From NCBI RefSeq assembly GCF_042849255.1, contig NZ_AP026866.1, positions 4,030,001-4,094,000 of the forward strand: a stretch of DNA of 64,000 bases. Direction: 5' to 3'. Numbering within the stretch: the stretch's first letter is position 1; each line of letters begins with the position of its first letter. Source of the stretch: Oceaniferula spumae. Its GTDB lineage: Bacteria > Verrucomicrobiota > Verrucomicrobiia > Verrucomicrobiales > Akkermansiaceae. The position numbers were made by a program, and so were the translations under genes. Positions 7,773 to 16,054 of the stretch are shown here, one piece after another. The notes beneath the pieces were generated by a model. The model did not search any database and was not told the origin of the DNA. It worked only from the letters and a program-made list of their open reading frames with translations.

Positions 7773-9503
7773 ATGAAGATAACCATCATGACCGCTTGTG
7801 TGTTCACGGGTGCACAGCTTGCAGGAATTGCGACGGCACAGGTGACTGCGCCAAAGACTAAGTCTCTCAACGTTATAGCCGAGAAATCCCATGGAAAGTG
7901 GTCCAATCCCCTTCGCAACCAGATTCTATCCACCCAGCGCACTAAAATCCTGGAGCAGCTTAAAGCTGCCGGAGTTTCCATCGATCCTAAATTACAAGCA
8001 TGGGTCGATAGCGACGAAACTGCCCGAGCAGCTGTCTACGGCGCGATCTACCCTGCGAATCCCCACGTTCTCAAAAACCTCAATACCCTCTACTCAGAGT
8101 TGGGGGAGAAAATGTTTCATCAATACGAGCAATTCTGCTTGGGCACATCCGTCGCCCGCCGGGAGATTGGTGTGGGGAGAGTGAACGAACTGTCGGCACT
8201 TTCCAAGACCGTCGCGATCGCAAAAACATACCTTAAAGAGGGCAAAGATCCGTCAGTGGAATTTGCCCGCGAGGTTTCGGACGCGCCGAAATCGATGACC
8301 GAGCAGGCGAAAAAATTAGGTGACTACCTCGAAGAAAAAGGGATTACCGCCCAGCAGGCATGGGATAGCGAGGAGCACGCGGCTGCCCTTGCCAAATTAC
8401 TCAATGTCAGCGATGCAGGGCACGGAAAAGGTCGAGCCAACGGCCTCGAAGAGGTGATGCGCGACTACATCACCGCCAAGAAAGTTCGGCCCGTGCACCG
8501 CACTCCTAGGATGTCCATCGCCGAGTTTCTTAGACACTTGGATAAAATACAAAATACGGATCGCTCCGAGCTTAGTCTGTCCGAAGACCAGCCGTGGCCT
8601 CTTTTTCCGCTCACTAAGACGCCATGGCCGCTGCTCATGCCACTAGCCATCAGCATGCCCAAGGACGAGGCAGATTACATCTGGGAGAAATACAATGGGA
8701 AACACGGTGACAAACGTCTGCACACCTACGGCCCCTACACCAAAGGACGCCCCAGAGGCGATATCGGTAAAGAGATGACCCCCTCGGCCTGGCACTGGAA
8801 GTCCTATCCCAGCAAGATAGACACTGGTGGTGTCTGTGGAACTATGTCATTCATATCACGTTGCGCGCAAACCGCACTTGGCGTGCCCGTCTCGTCTGGT
8901 GGTCAACCTGGGCACGGATGCCCTATCCGTTATGCCTACGACTCCAAATCCGGCTACTCTGCCGCGATCGAACAGAGCGCGACTGCCGGACCTGAAAACT
9001 CCTACTTTTACTGGCATTTCGACATGCCTGCGCACCGCACTAAATTTGGCGGCACAAAGAAAAAAACCTACGCGGAATATCAATTTGGTCTCACCCAGGG
9101 AATGAATGTCGGATTGGAAAGTTACATGGACACCCACATTGCGAATCACCTTTTCCTATCCCTTGATAAAGCAGATCAGACAAAATACGGCAGAAGCCTG
9201 CTACTCTCCAGTTTGAAAGGAAACCCGTTCAACGCCGAGGCGTGGTATAATCTGGCTTCTTCCTGCCAAACTCAAGAACAGCTCGATCAAATCATCAAAA
9301 TCTGCTCCAGCCTGATCGCCGGTAACAACGAAATCAAGTATGACAAACCTGACATTGTTCCTGCGGACACCGATCTGAGCGACCGAAAAGAAGGCCGTAA
9401 AGCTCTGAAGAAACTGGATGGTGCCCAGAAAAACAGCGCGTTCTTCCGCCACATCGTGCTCAAGCACATGCAGGAAATTGGTAGCAAATCGATCAAGCAA
9501 TAG
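7773..9503 (+). CDS. Large exported protein with transglutaminase-like Cys/His motif
   Basis: A 576-aa protein beginning with a signal peptide (MKITIMTACVFTGAQLAGIA, cleavage near residue 23). I chose the ATG at 7773 over the upstream TTG at 7752. Residues about 345-395 read DTGGVCGTMSFISRCAQTA then LGVP and GGQPGHGCPIRYAYD. A Cys at the start of a helix followed by a P-G-H is the arrangement of transglutaminase-like peptidase folds. The rest is alpha-rich, with a C-terminal TPR-like segment (GNPFNAEAWYNLA). The gene stands alone between oppositely oriented genes. The substrate is unknown, and the assignment rests on this one motif. Confidence 0.6.
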   Translation: MKITIMTACVFTGAQLAGIATAQVTAPKTKSLNVIAEKSHGKWSNPLRNQILSTQRTKILEQLKAAGVSIDPKLQAWVDSDETARAAVYGAIYPANPHVLKNLNTLYSELGEKMFHQYEQFCLGTSVARREIGVGRVNELSALSKTVAIAKTYLKEGKDPSVEFAREVSDAPKSMTEQAKKLGDYLEEKGITAQQAWDSEEHAAALAKLLNVSDAGHGKGRANGLEEVMRDYITAKKVRPVHRTPRMSIAEFLRHLDKIQNTDRSELSLSEDQPWPLFPLTKTPWPLLMPLAISMPKDEADYIWEKYNGKHGDKRLHTYGPYTKGRPRGDIGKEMTPSAWHWKSYPSKIDTGGVCGTMSFISRCAQTALGVPVSSGGQPGHGCPIRYAYDSKSGYSAAIEQSATAGPENSYFYWHFDMPAHRTKFGGTKKKTYAEYQFGLTQGMNVGLESYMDTHIANHLFLSLDKADQTKYGRSLLLSSLKGNPFNAEAWYNLASSCQTQEQLDQIIKICSSLIAGNNEIKYDKPDIVPADTDLSDRKEGRKALKKLDGAQKNSAFFRHIVLKHMQEIGSKSIKQ

Positions 9504-9549
9504 TCAGTAAATCGCAACGTAGCGAAACTGCCCGACCAGATCAAAGCGA

Positions 9550-11757
9550 TTAAAACCCCATCGCGTCCATGTCAAAAACCACGGTGACATCCTCCGGCGC
9601 GGGGGTTTGATCGAGCACGGCTCTGACGTGACGCGAAAGTCCTCGGGCGGAGCTGCCGAGGATCATCATTTGGAAACGATACTGGCCGTGGGCTTTGGTC
9701 AGGGGCGAGGGCAGGGCATCGCCTAGTTTCATCCCCGCTGGAAGATCAGTGGCGAGACGTTTGTGCAGGTTCTGCAGAGTGAATTCGGCGCGTCGCTCGT
9801 GGCCTGAGCGGGTGCCTAACACAGCGCAGTGAGTGTAGGGCGGATAGCCGAATTGTTCTCTGAAATCGAGTTCCTGCTCCGCGTAGCCGGGGAAATCGTG
9901 GTGGCGCGCGTATTGAATAGACGGCGAGTGCGGCGTGTAAGTTTGCACGATGACTTCGCCTTCCATCTCACCCCGACCAGCCCTACCCGCCACCTGCGTG
10001 AGCAGCTGGAAGGTACGTTCTCCGGCGCGGAAATCCGGCACGTGCAGGCCGAGGTCCGCGTTGAGAACTCCCACCAATGTGACGTTGGGGAAATGCAGCC
10101 CTTTGGCAATCATCTGGGTGCCGATGATGATGTCGATCTTGCGCTGATGAAAGGCGCGGAGCGTGTCTTTGAGGGCGTTTTTGCGCCTCATGCTATCGGC
10201 ATCGATGCGCGCCAGCCGTGCCAGCGGAAAGACCTTTTTCAGAATGCCCTCCACCTGCTCGGTGCCGTAGCCTTGGAAACGGATTCCCGGGTCGCCGCAC
10301 TCGGGGCACTTCTTGGGGGTGATCGCTTGGTGACCGCAGATGTGACAAATGAGCCGCTCTTCTTGTCGGTGATAGGTCAGCGGCAGGGCGCAGTGACGGC
10401 ACTCGCAGACATGGCCGCAGCTGCCGCATTGCAGTGAGCGTGCAAAGCCACGCCGATTGAGAAACAGGATGACCTGCTCACCCTCGGCGAGTTTTTTTTC
10501 CATGTGGCCGCGCAGGGGATCAGAGAGGATGTTAGGCGCGCCCTTGTGTTTGCGACCCTCCACCCGCATATCGATCACCCGGATGATAGGCAGCGATTTG
10601 TCATCGGCTCGTTCTTCGAGAGTCAGCAGTTTGTATTTCCCAGTCTGGGTATTGTGAAATGATTCCAGAGAAGGTGTTGCCGACCCTAACAGGACGGCAC
10701 ATTTTTCCAGATGCCCGCGCAGCACCGCGAGATCGCGACCATGGTAACGGGGGGAGGTTTCCTGCTTGTAGGAGTTTTCATGTTCCTCATCGACGATGAT
10801 GATGCCGATGTTTGTTAGGGGCGCGAAAATAGCACTGCGGGCGCCAATGACCACCCGAGCTTTGCCCGAGCGGATCCGGTGCCACTCATCGAATCGCTCA
10901 CCTTGGGAAAGATGGGAGTGCAGCACCGCCACTTGATCCTGAATGGAGGCGAAGCGTGATTTGAAACGTTGCACCGTCTGCGGTGTCAGGGAAATTTCCG
11001 GCAGCAGGACGAGCACGCTTTTTCCGGAGTCGATGCAATGCTGCGCCGCCTGTAGGTAAACCTCCGTCTTGCCTGAGCCGGTGACGCCATGGAGCAGTAG
11101 CGGTTTTTCAGGTTCGCTGATCTGCTGCAGCACTTCCTTCATCGCCACCTCCTGGCCGGGGTTGAGCTTGAGCGGTTTGTCTTCGAGGAATTCCTCACCT
11201 TCATCAGGATCCCGACGCACGGCCTCCTCGATGACTTTGACGTAGTTGTTTTTAGCCAGTGATTTGACCGAGGCGGCTACCGAGCCACCACCGAGATCAG
11301 CTAGTGCCATTTGGCCGCCGGCGGCGTCTAACAATGCTAGGATGAGATGCTGGCGTGGGGCGCGTTTGCCGAGTTTTTCCAGTGTCTCATCGTCCGGTTT
11401 TTGATCGATGCAGACCAGCTTGCGTGTCTTCTCAGAGTGACTTTCCTGTCGCACCGCCTCCGGCAGCAACGAGCGCATCACCTGCTCCATGGGGGCGACG
11501 TAGTAGTCGGCGATCCATTTGCCCAGCTCCATGAGCTTCGGCGTGATCAGCGGTTCAGGATCGATCAGGGCGTCGATTTCGCGGAGCGTGAACTTCGTCG
11601 GCATCGTCTCGGTGATGTCGAGGATGGTGCCGGTGGAGGATTTGTTGCGCAGTGGCACTTTCACCCGGCACCCGGTCACCGCGTCCATTCCCTCGGGAAT
11701 GGCGTAGTCGAAGACAAGCTCGGAGGGGCCGTCGATCAGGACACGGGCAGCAGGCAC
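9550..11757 (-). CDS. priA: Primosomal replication restart helicase PriA
   Basis: A 735-aa 3'-5' helicase that reloads the replisome at collapsed forks. In order it has an N-terminal DNA-binding region; Walker A LHGVTGSGKTEVYLQA (about 220-235); Walker B IIVDEEHENSYKQ; the paired zinc-binding cysteine cluster (CGSCGHVCECRHC, then CHICGHQ and CPECGD); motif V/VI IIGTQMIAKGLHFP and QVAGRAGRG. Length matches the family (about 730). The start codon is GTG at 11757. It is a stand-alone minus-strand gene facing the sigma-factor gene. Confidence 0.96.
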   Translation of the reverse strand: MPAARVLIDGPSELVFDYAIPEGMDAVTGCRVKVPLRNKSSTGTILDITETMPTKFTLREIDALIDPEPLITPKLMELGKWIADYYVAPMEQVMRSLLPEAVRQESHSEKTRKLVCIDQKPDDETLEKLGKRAPRQHLILALLDAAGGQMALADLGGGSVAASVKSLAKNNYVKVIEEAVRRDPDEGEEFLEDKPLKLNPGQEVAMKEVLQQISEPEKPLLLHGVTGSGKTEVYLQAAQHCIDSGKSVLVLLPEISLTPQTVQRFKSRFASIQDQVAVLHSHLSQGERFDEWHRIRSGKARVVIGARSAIFAPLTNIGIIIVDEEHENSYKQETSPRYHGRDLAVLRGHLEKCAVLLGSATPSLESFHNTQTGKYKLLTLEERADDKSLPIIRVIDMRVEGRKHKGAPNILSDPLRGHMEKKLAEGEQVILFLNRRGFARSLQCGSCGHVCECRHCALPLTYHRQEERLICHICGHQAITPKKCPECGDPGIRFQGYGTEQVEGILKKVFPLARLARIDADSMRRKNALKDTLRAFHQRKIDIIIGTQMIAKGLHFPNVTLVGVLNADLGLHVPDFRAGERTFQLLTQVAGRAGRGEMEGEVIVQTYTPHSPSIQYARHHDFPGYAEQELDFREQFGYPPYTHCAVLGTRSGHERRAEFTLQNLHKRLATDLPAGMKLGDALPSPLTKAHGQYRFQMMILGSSARGLSRHVRAVLDQTPAPEDVTVVFDMDAMGF

Positions 11758-11787
11758 GGACTTTTTTTAAGCGCCAATGCGCCAAGG

Positions 11788-11798
11788 CCAAATACCAA
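11788..11798. repeat. CCAAATACCAA leader motif, copy 2
   Basis: Identical 11-mer to that at 7641-7651, here 30 nt upstream of the priA GTG start on the minus strand. It is also followed by TGCAATTT, similar to the ATTTGC that follows copy 1. Confidence 0.4.
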
Positions 11799-11860
11799 AC
11801 TGCAATTTCTTTGAAAAAAGATGTCACCTTTCCTCGCCGCCGCGCCAATAGGGGGTGAAG

Positions 11861-12394
11861 ATGATGAAAGCTTTAGAAAAACAACCCATGACTGAGACAG
11901 CCGACCGCAAGTCCTTCGCCATTCTGGCCAAGGAACACCACCGTAGCCTCCTCGCCTACGCCACAGCCCTAACCAAGGAGAGCCACACGTCGCGAGACAT
12001 CGTGCAGGACGCCTTTGTGGTGGCCTGGAGAAATTTGGAAACCTTTGATGTCACCCGTGACTTTGGCTCGTGGATGCGCGGCATTGTGCGGAACAAGTGG
12101 CGCGAGTCGCTACGCAAGAACTCCCGGCAAATCAGCCTCGATGAGGAAACCTTGGAATGCCTCGAAGCCGACGCCAAGCAATGGGACGGTCTGCGCGACC
12201 AAGGTGGAGTCTTCTCCAAACTGGAAGGCTGCCTGAAGAAGCTCCCCGACACACTCGCCGAGGCGGTGAAGGCTTTCTACTACGATGAAAAAAGCGGCGA
12301 AGAAGCGGCTCGATCGCTCGCTGTGGAAAACGCCACCTTGAGGAAACGACTCGAGCGCGCCCGCTCCGGACTCCGCGAATGCCTCCAGCACTAA
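11861..12394 (+). CDS. ECF-type RNA polymerase sigma factor
   Basis: A 177-aa sigma-70 family protein. Region 2 is ALTKESHTSRDIVQDAFVVA with the following WRNLETFD (core-binding and -10 recognition helix). Region 4 is SGEEAARSLAVENATLRKRL (helix-turn-helix for -35 recognition). Start placed at ATG 11861 because AGGGGG at 11850-11855 is correctly spaced; the frame also opens at a GTG at 11855 and has a later ATG at 11888. It lies 40 nt upstream of the VWA protein on the same strand. Such sigma/VWA pairs are usual for YfbK-like proteins, suggesting the downstream protein is its regulator or target. Confidence 0.85.
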   Translation: MMKALEKQPMTETADRKSFAILAKEHHRSLLAYATALTKESHTSRDIVQDAFVVAWRNLETFDVTRDFGSWMRGIVRNKWRESLRKNSRQISLDEETLECLEADAKQWDGLRDQGGVFSKLEGCLKKLPDTLAEAVKAFYYDEKSGEEAARSLAVENATLRKRLERARSGLRECLQH

Positions 12395-12434
12395 CAAATA
12401 CCCCCATTTTAAAATTTAAATACCCACTACCATC

Positions 12435-14615
12435 ATGAAAAAAGAAGATAACATGATCGACGCCTTACTCAACGAACACGCCCGACACGGCGCAGGTGAC
12501 GACACAGAATTTCTAGCAGATCTCGAAAAACGTCTCGATGAAGAACAATCGGTGACCGAGATGACAGCAGCTCGCAGCGCCAACAAAGGGCGCGGTCCAG
12601 CTATCGGAATCGGCATCGCCGCCGCTCTAACCGTGGCTGCCGTTGGCTACTACGGCTGGAAAAGCGACCGTGATCAAGATCTCGCGTTGAACGATAGCTA
12701 CCAACCCGAAGCCCAACTTGCGGAAGCGGAGAAGAAATCTGCACCGAGCGTTAGATCCCGTGAAGCAGGTGAGCTTAAGCTCGGAGTTGATACCAAATCA
12801 CAGGAATTCAGACCTGCTGAGGCGGATGACGTTGCCCAAAATCGCTACGCAAACCCAAGCAAGGATACAGAAAAGCGTGAGAAGTCACTGCCAGCAGATC
12901 CTATGCCTGCTGCCGAAGCGCCGCTCCGCCAGAATATGCCAACTCCCAAAGCCACTCCGATGCCTACGAAGCCTAGCGTTGTTCCCGAAGGAGGGAAGCC
13001 GACTGGAGGTATTGTCCCTGCAGAACCAAGTATGCCTTTCACTTTAGACCGTAGTGGTGGGGCTGGAGACGTTGCAGGAAGCAGAGCAGGTAAGAAGAAA
13101 TCCATAAGAGATGGGCAGAATGGTTTAATCGAAGAAGATCGCGGGGGAGACCCCAGGGTGGGACGAAGTGTCCACGCTTCTGGTAACCGCTACGGCCAGC
13201 TCGTTGACAACGTGTTTCTATCCCCATTCAAGGCTCCACTCTCCACGTTCTCCGTGGACGTTGATACCGCATCCTACACCAATATGCGCCGGATGATCCA
13301 GAACGGTCAGGCGATTCCCAAGGACGCTGTTAGGATCGAGGAAATGATCAACTACTTCAGCTACACCTACCCGCAGCCTGAGGGGGATCACCCGTTCTCG
13401 GTGAATGTGGAAACGGCATCGTGCCCATGGAATCCCGAGCACCGTCTGGTGAAGGTCGGTTTGCAAGGTAAGGACATTGTTAGAGAGAAGCGTCCGGCTG
13501 CGAACCTCGTGTTCCTGCTCGATGTCTCTGGTTCGATGAATGCCCAGGACAAACTGCCTCTGCTAGTCGACTCCATGAAGATCCTGCTCAAGGAACTCAA
13601 TGGCGATGACTCAGTCACCATCGTAGTATACGCAGGGGCTCAAGGCCTTGCTCTGCCTCCCACTTACGTTGATGAAAACGGTCGAAAGACGATTCTGGAT
13701 AAACTCAACAACTTCCGCTCCGGAGGCTCCACCAACGGGGGCGCAGGGATCACCCTGGCCTACAAGATGGCGAAGAAACACTTTGTCAAAGGCGGCGTCA
13801 ATCGCGTGATTCTCGGCACTGACGGTGACTTTAATGTCGGACTAACCGATCGTTCGGCGCTGGTATCCATGGTCGAGCGCGAGGCAAAAAGCGGAGTCTA
13901 TCTCTCCGTGTTAGGTTTCGGACAAGGCAACTTAAACGATGCCATGTTAGAAGACATCACTAACAAGGGGAATGGCAACTACTCCTACATCGATTCTCTA
14001 CGCGAAGGTCGCAAAGTCTTCCTCGATGACATGATGGGCAACATGGTCACCATCGCCAAGGACGTGAAAATCCAGGTCGAGTTCAACCCGGCGAAAGTGA
14101 AAAGCTACCGCCTGATCGGCTACGCTAACAGAATGCTCAAGGCAGAGGATTTCAAAAACAAACTGATCGATGCCGGCGAGATCGGTGCTGGTCACCGAGT
14201 CACAGCGCTCTATGAGATCGTGCCAGGCAATGCTACGGAACAAGCACCTGTGATTGATGATCTGAAGTATCAGAAACGCAAAATCGCCGAACCAAAACCA
14301 GCCGACCGCGAAGTGGTCGACAGCCCCGAGATGCTGACCGTGAAACTAGCTTACAAAGGCCCCGAGGCCACCAAGGAAACCGAGAGCACCTACTTCGAAA
14401 CCCCGGTCACCGATAGCGGCAAGGCATGGAAGGACGCCAGCGACGACTTCAAATTTGCCTCCGGCGTAGGACTCTTCGGAATGCTCCAGCGTGGCAGCGA
14501 GTTTGCCGGAAAGGGAAATTACCAACTCGTCCGCGAACTCGCCGAGCAAGGACGCGGCAAGGATGAAAAAGGCCACCGCACCGAGTTCTCGGATTTGGTT
14601 AGAAAAGTAAAGTAG
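12435..14615 (+). CDS. YfbK-type von Willebrand factor A domain protein
   Basis: A 726-aa membrane-anchored protein. A short N-terminal cytoplasmic segment (residues 1-50, acidic) is followed by one transmembrane helix (GIGIAAALTVAAVGYYGWKS, about 54-74). A Pro/Lys-rich linker then leads to the YfbK N-terminal module (FSVDVDTASYTNMRRM), a VWA domain with MIDAS motif VFLLDVSGSMNA (about 355-366), GSTNGGAGITLAY and TDGDFNVGL, and a C-terminal DUF3520-like domain. It is cotranscribed with an ECF sigma factor, and the short cytoplasmic segment could hold the sigma factor, which is inference. The stop codon TAG is supplied by a REP palindrome starting at 14612. Confidence 0.88.
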   Translation: MKKEDNMIDALLNEHARHGAGDDTEFLADLEKRLDEEQSVTEMTAARSANKGRGPAIGIGIAAALTVAAVGYYGWKSDRDQDLALNDSYQPEAQLAEAEKKSAPSVRSREAGELKLGVDTKSQEFRPAEADDVAQNRYANPSKDTEKREKSLPADPMPAAEAPLRQNMPTPKATPMPTKPSVVPEGGKPTGGIVPAEPSMPFTLDRSGGAGDVAGSRAGKKKSIRDGQNGLIEEDRGGDPRVGRSVHASGNRYGQLVDNVFLSPFKAPLSTFSVDVDTASYTNMRRMIQNGQAIPKDAVRIEEMINYFSYTYPQPEGDHPFSVNVETASCPWNPEHRLVKVGLQGKDIVREKRPAANLVFLLDVSGSMNAQDKLPLLVDSMKILLKELNGDDSVTIVVYAGAQGLALPPTYVDENGRKTILDKLNNFRSGGSTNGGAGITLAYKMAKKHFVKGGVNRVILGTDGDFNVGLTDRSALVSMVEREAKSGVYLSVLGFGQGNLNDAMLEDITNKGNGNYSYIDSLREGRKVFLDDMMGNMVTIAKDVKIQVEFNPAKVKSYRLIGYANRMLKAEDFKNKLIDAGEIGAGHRVTALYEIVPGNATEQAPVIDDLKYQKRKIAEPKPADREVVDSPEMLTVKLAYKGPEATKETESTYFETPVTDSGKAWKDASDDFKFASGVGLFGMLQRGSEFAGKGNYQLVRELAEQGRGKDEKGHRTEFSDLVRKVK

Positions 14616-14708
14616 GGCAACTTTGTGAGTTGTCGGCTGGCTTGGTGAGTGCGTCTTACTAAGCCTGTTTACTCCTGAGGTTGCCGACAAGTTGGAAACT
14701 CGTCCTAC
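14612..14708. repeat. REP pair (BIME-like) A, diverged copy
   Basis: Two inverted imperfect palindromes flank about 40 nt. The left one begins GTAGGGCAACTTTGTGAGTT and the right one ends in GTCCTAC, a diverged version of the GTAGGACAGCTTTGTAAGC family near the transposase at 18365-19009. The left edge overlaps the stop codon of the VWA gene, and the right edge ends 2 nt before the stop codon of the cardiolipin synthase on the other strand. It sits exactly between two convergent genes and could act as a bidirectional terminator. Confidence 0.75.
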
Positions 14709-14710
14709 TA

Positions 14711-15973
14711 TCAAAACCTCCGGATCAAAAAACACCCCAGCTTGGCAAACAATAAACGCCACCACGGCCTGATGCCTTCCCAATCGCGTGTGACACGCTC
14801 GGAGAGCATCAGGTCGTTTTGCCATTGGCGGTCGAGTTCTTCCGCCACCGAGTCATCGAAGACCACCAGTCCACACTCGCGGTTCATCAGCACTGAGAGG
14901 ATATCAAAGTTAGATGAGCCAATGACGGCGATATGATCGTCAACCACCATCGTCTTGGCATGCAGCACAGGACCCAAGTATTCTCTAACTTTTACACCCC
15001 ACTTTAGCATCTGCGGATAAAGTCCCTCGCGGACCCAATCGATCACGGTGACATCGGAGTCACGAGGGAGAAGCAGATTAACCTCAATACCCCGTTTGGC
15101 GGCATCACGGAGCGATGTTCGCAGGAGCTTGGGCGGCGCGAAATACGGCATCGTCATCTTGATCGACTTTTCTGCTCGCGCGAGATTCACCGAGAACATT
15201 TTGTGGATCTCCTTGCTGTTACGGAGGCCTTGGCTTCCCACCACGACGCAGCGGCAGCAGCCACTTTCATCTAGCCCCTCGGAGTGTGCGGTTTGTTCAG
15301 CATCTGTTAAAGGTTTGGGATCCGGGCGGTGGAAGATTTTCTCTTTGGTGCAGTATTCCCAAGAGTCCATGAACAGCTTATTGAAATCGTGTGCGGCAGG
15401 TCCGATCACCCGGCAGTGGGTGTCTCTCCAGCAAGCATCGCTGGTGAATTCCCCCGCCCATGGATCGGCCAGATTGAGACCTCCGGTGAAGGCGGTGGCT
15501 CCATCGACGATCAGGTTTTTCCGGTGGTTCCTGCCGAAGATGCCACTGCGCTTCCGCCAGAATGCCACCGGCCGGTATTCCACCACGGTCACACCGGCGC
15601 TGCGCATGTCGGCCCATTGCATGTTGTCGGTTTCCAGTGAGCCGATCGAGTCGTAGATCACTCGCACGGGGATACCCTCGCGAGCTTTGGCGCTCAGCGC
15701 ATCGGCGAAGCGTCTGCCGATGTGATCTGAGAAAAACATATACATTTCCAGATGCACGTAATGCTTCGCCTCCTTGATGGCATCCAGCATGGCGGCGAAT
15801 GCGCGGTCGCCTTCGAAGTAGACATCGACCTTGTTGCCGTCGCTGGTGCCACCGGTTTGGCCTCCGGAAATTTCACGGGCGATGCGTGCCTTCCACGCGT
15901 TCAATTTCGCCGAAACCCGCTGTTTGACTCGGGATTTAACGCCGCTTGTCTGTTGTTTCCATTTGTTGGGCAT
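14711..15973 (-). CDS. cls: Cardiolipin synthase / phospholipase D family protein
   Basis: A 420-aa enzyme with two HKD motifs: NHRKNLIVDGATAFTGG (H-x-K-x4-D) and LHAKTMVVDDHIAVIGSSN (H-x-K-x4-D). This pairing defines the PLD superfamily, and the spacing fits bacterial cardiolipin synthases that condense phosphatidylglycerol or a related donor into cardiolipin. The early segment HLEMYMFFSDHIGRRFADAL matches the usual H-x-E/Y strand. A long N-terminal transmembrane region is missing; instead residues 1-40 are basic, so association with the membrane is probably peripheral. It converges on the VWA gene with a REP pair between them. Confidence 0.85.
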   Translation of the reverse strand: MPNKWKQQTSGVKSRVKQRVSAKLNAWKARIAREISGGQTGGTSDGNKVDVYFEGDRAFAAMLDAIKEAKHYVHLEMYMFFSDHIGRRFADALSAKAREGIPVRVIYDSIGSLETDNMQWADMRSAGVTVVEYRPVAFWRKRSGIFGRNHRKNLIVDGATAFTGGLNLADPWAGEFTSDACWRDTHCRVIGPAAHDFNKLFMDSWEYCTKEKIFHRPDPKPLTDAEQTAHSEGLDESGCCRCVVVGSQGLRNSKEIHKMFSVNLARAEKSIKMTMPYFAPPKLLRTSLRDAAKRGIEVNLLLPRDSDVTVIDWVREGLYPQMLKWGVKVREYLGPVLHAKTMVVDDHIAVIGSSNFDILSVLMNRECGLVVFDDSVAEELDRQWQNDLMLSERVTRDWEGIRPWWRLLFAKLGCFLIRRF

Positions 15974-16054
15974 CTGTCATCTTTATAAGCGAAAAAAACA
16001 GGATGACCAGTAAGCCTTGCCAAGAATGCCTGAGATGCTATTTCCTCTCCCCGT

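Noticed and set aside
7679..7981. A 100-aa minus-strand frame upstream of the large exported protein
   Set aside because: It overlaps the signal peptide of the 576-aa protein gene and shows no family signature.
9829..10437. A 202-aa plus-strand frame opposite priA
   Set aside because: Overlaps the zinc-finger and helicase motifs of priA; no motif of its own.
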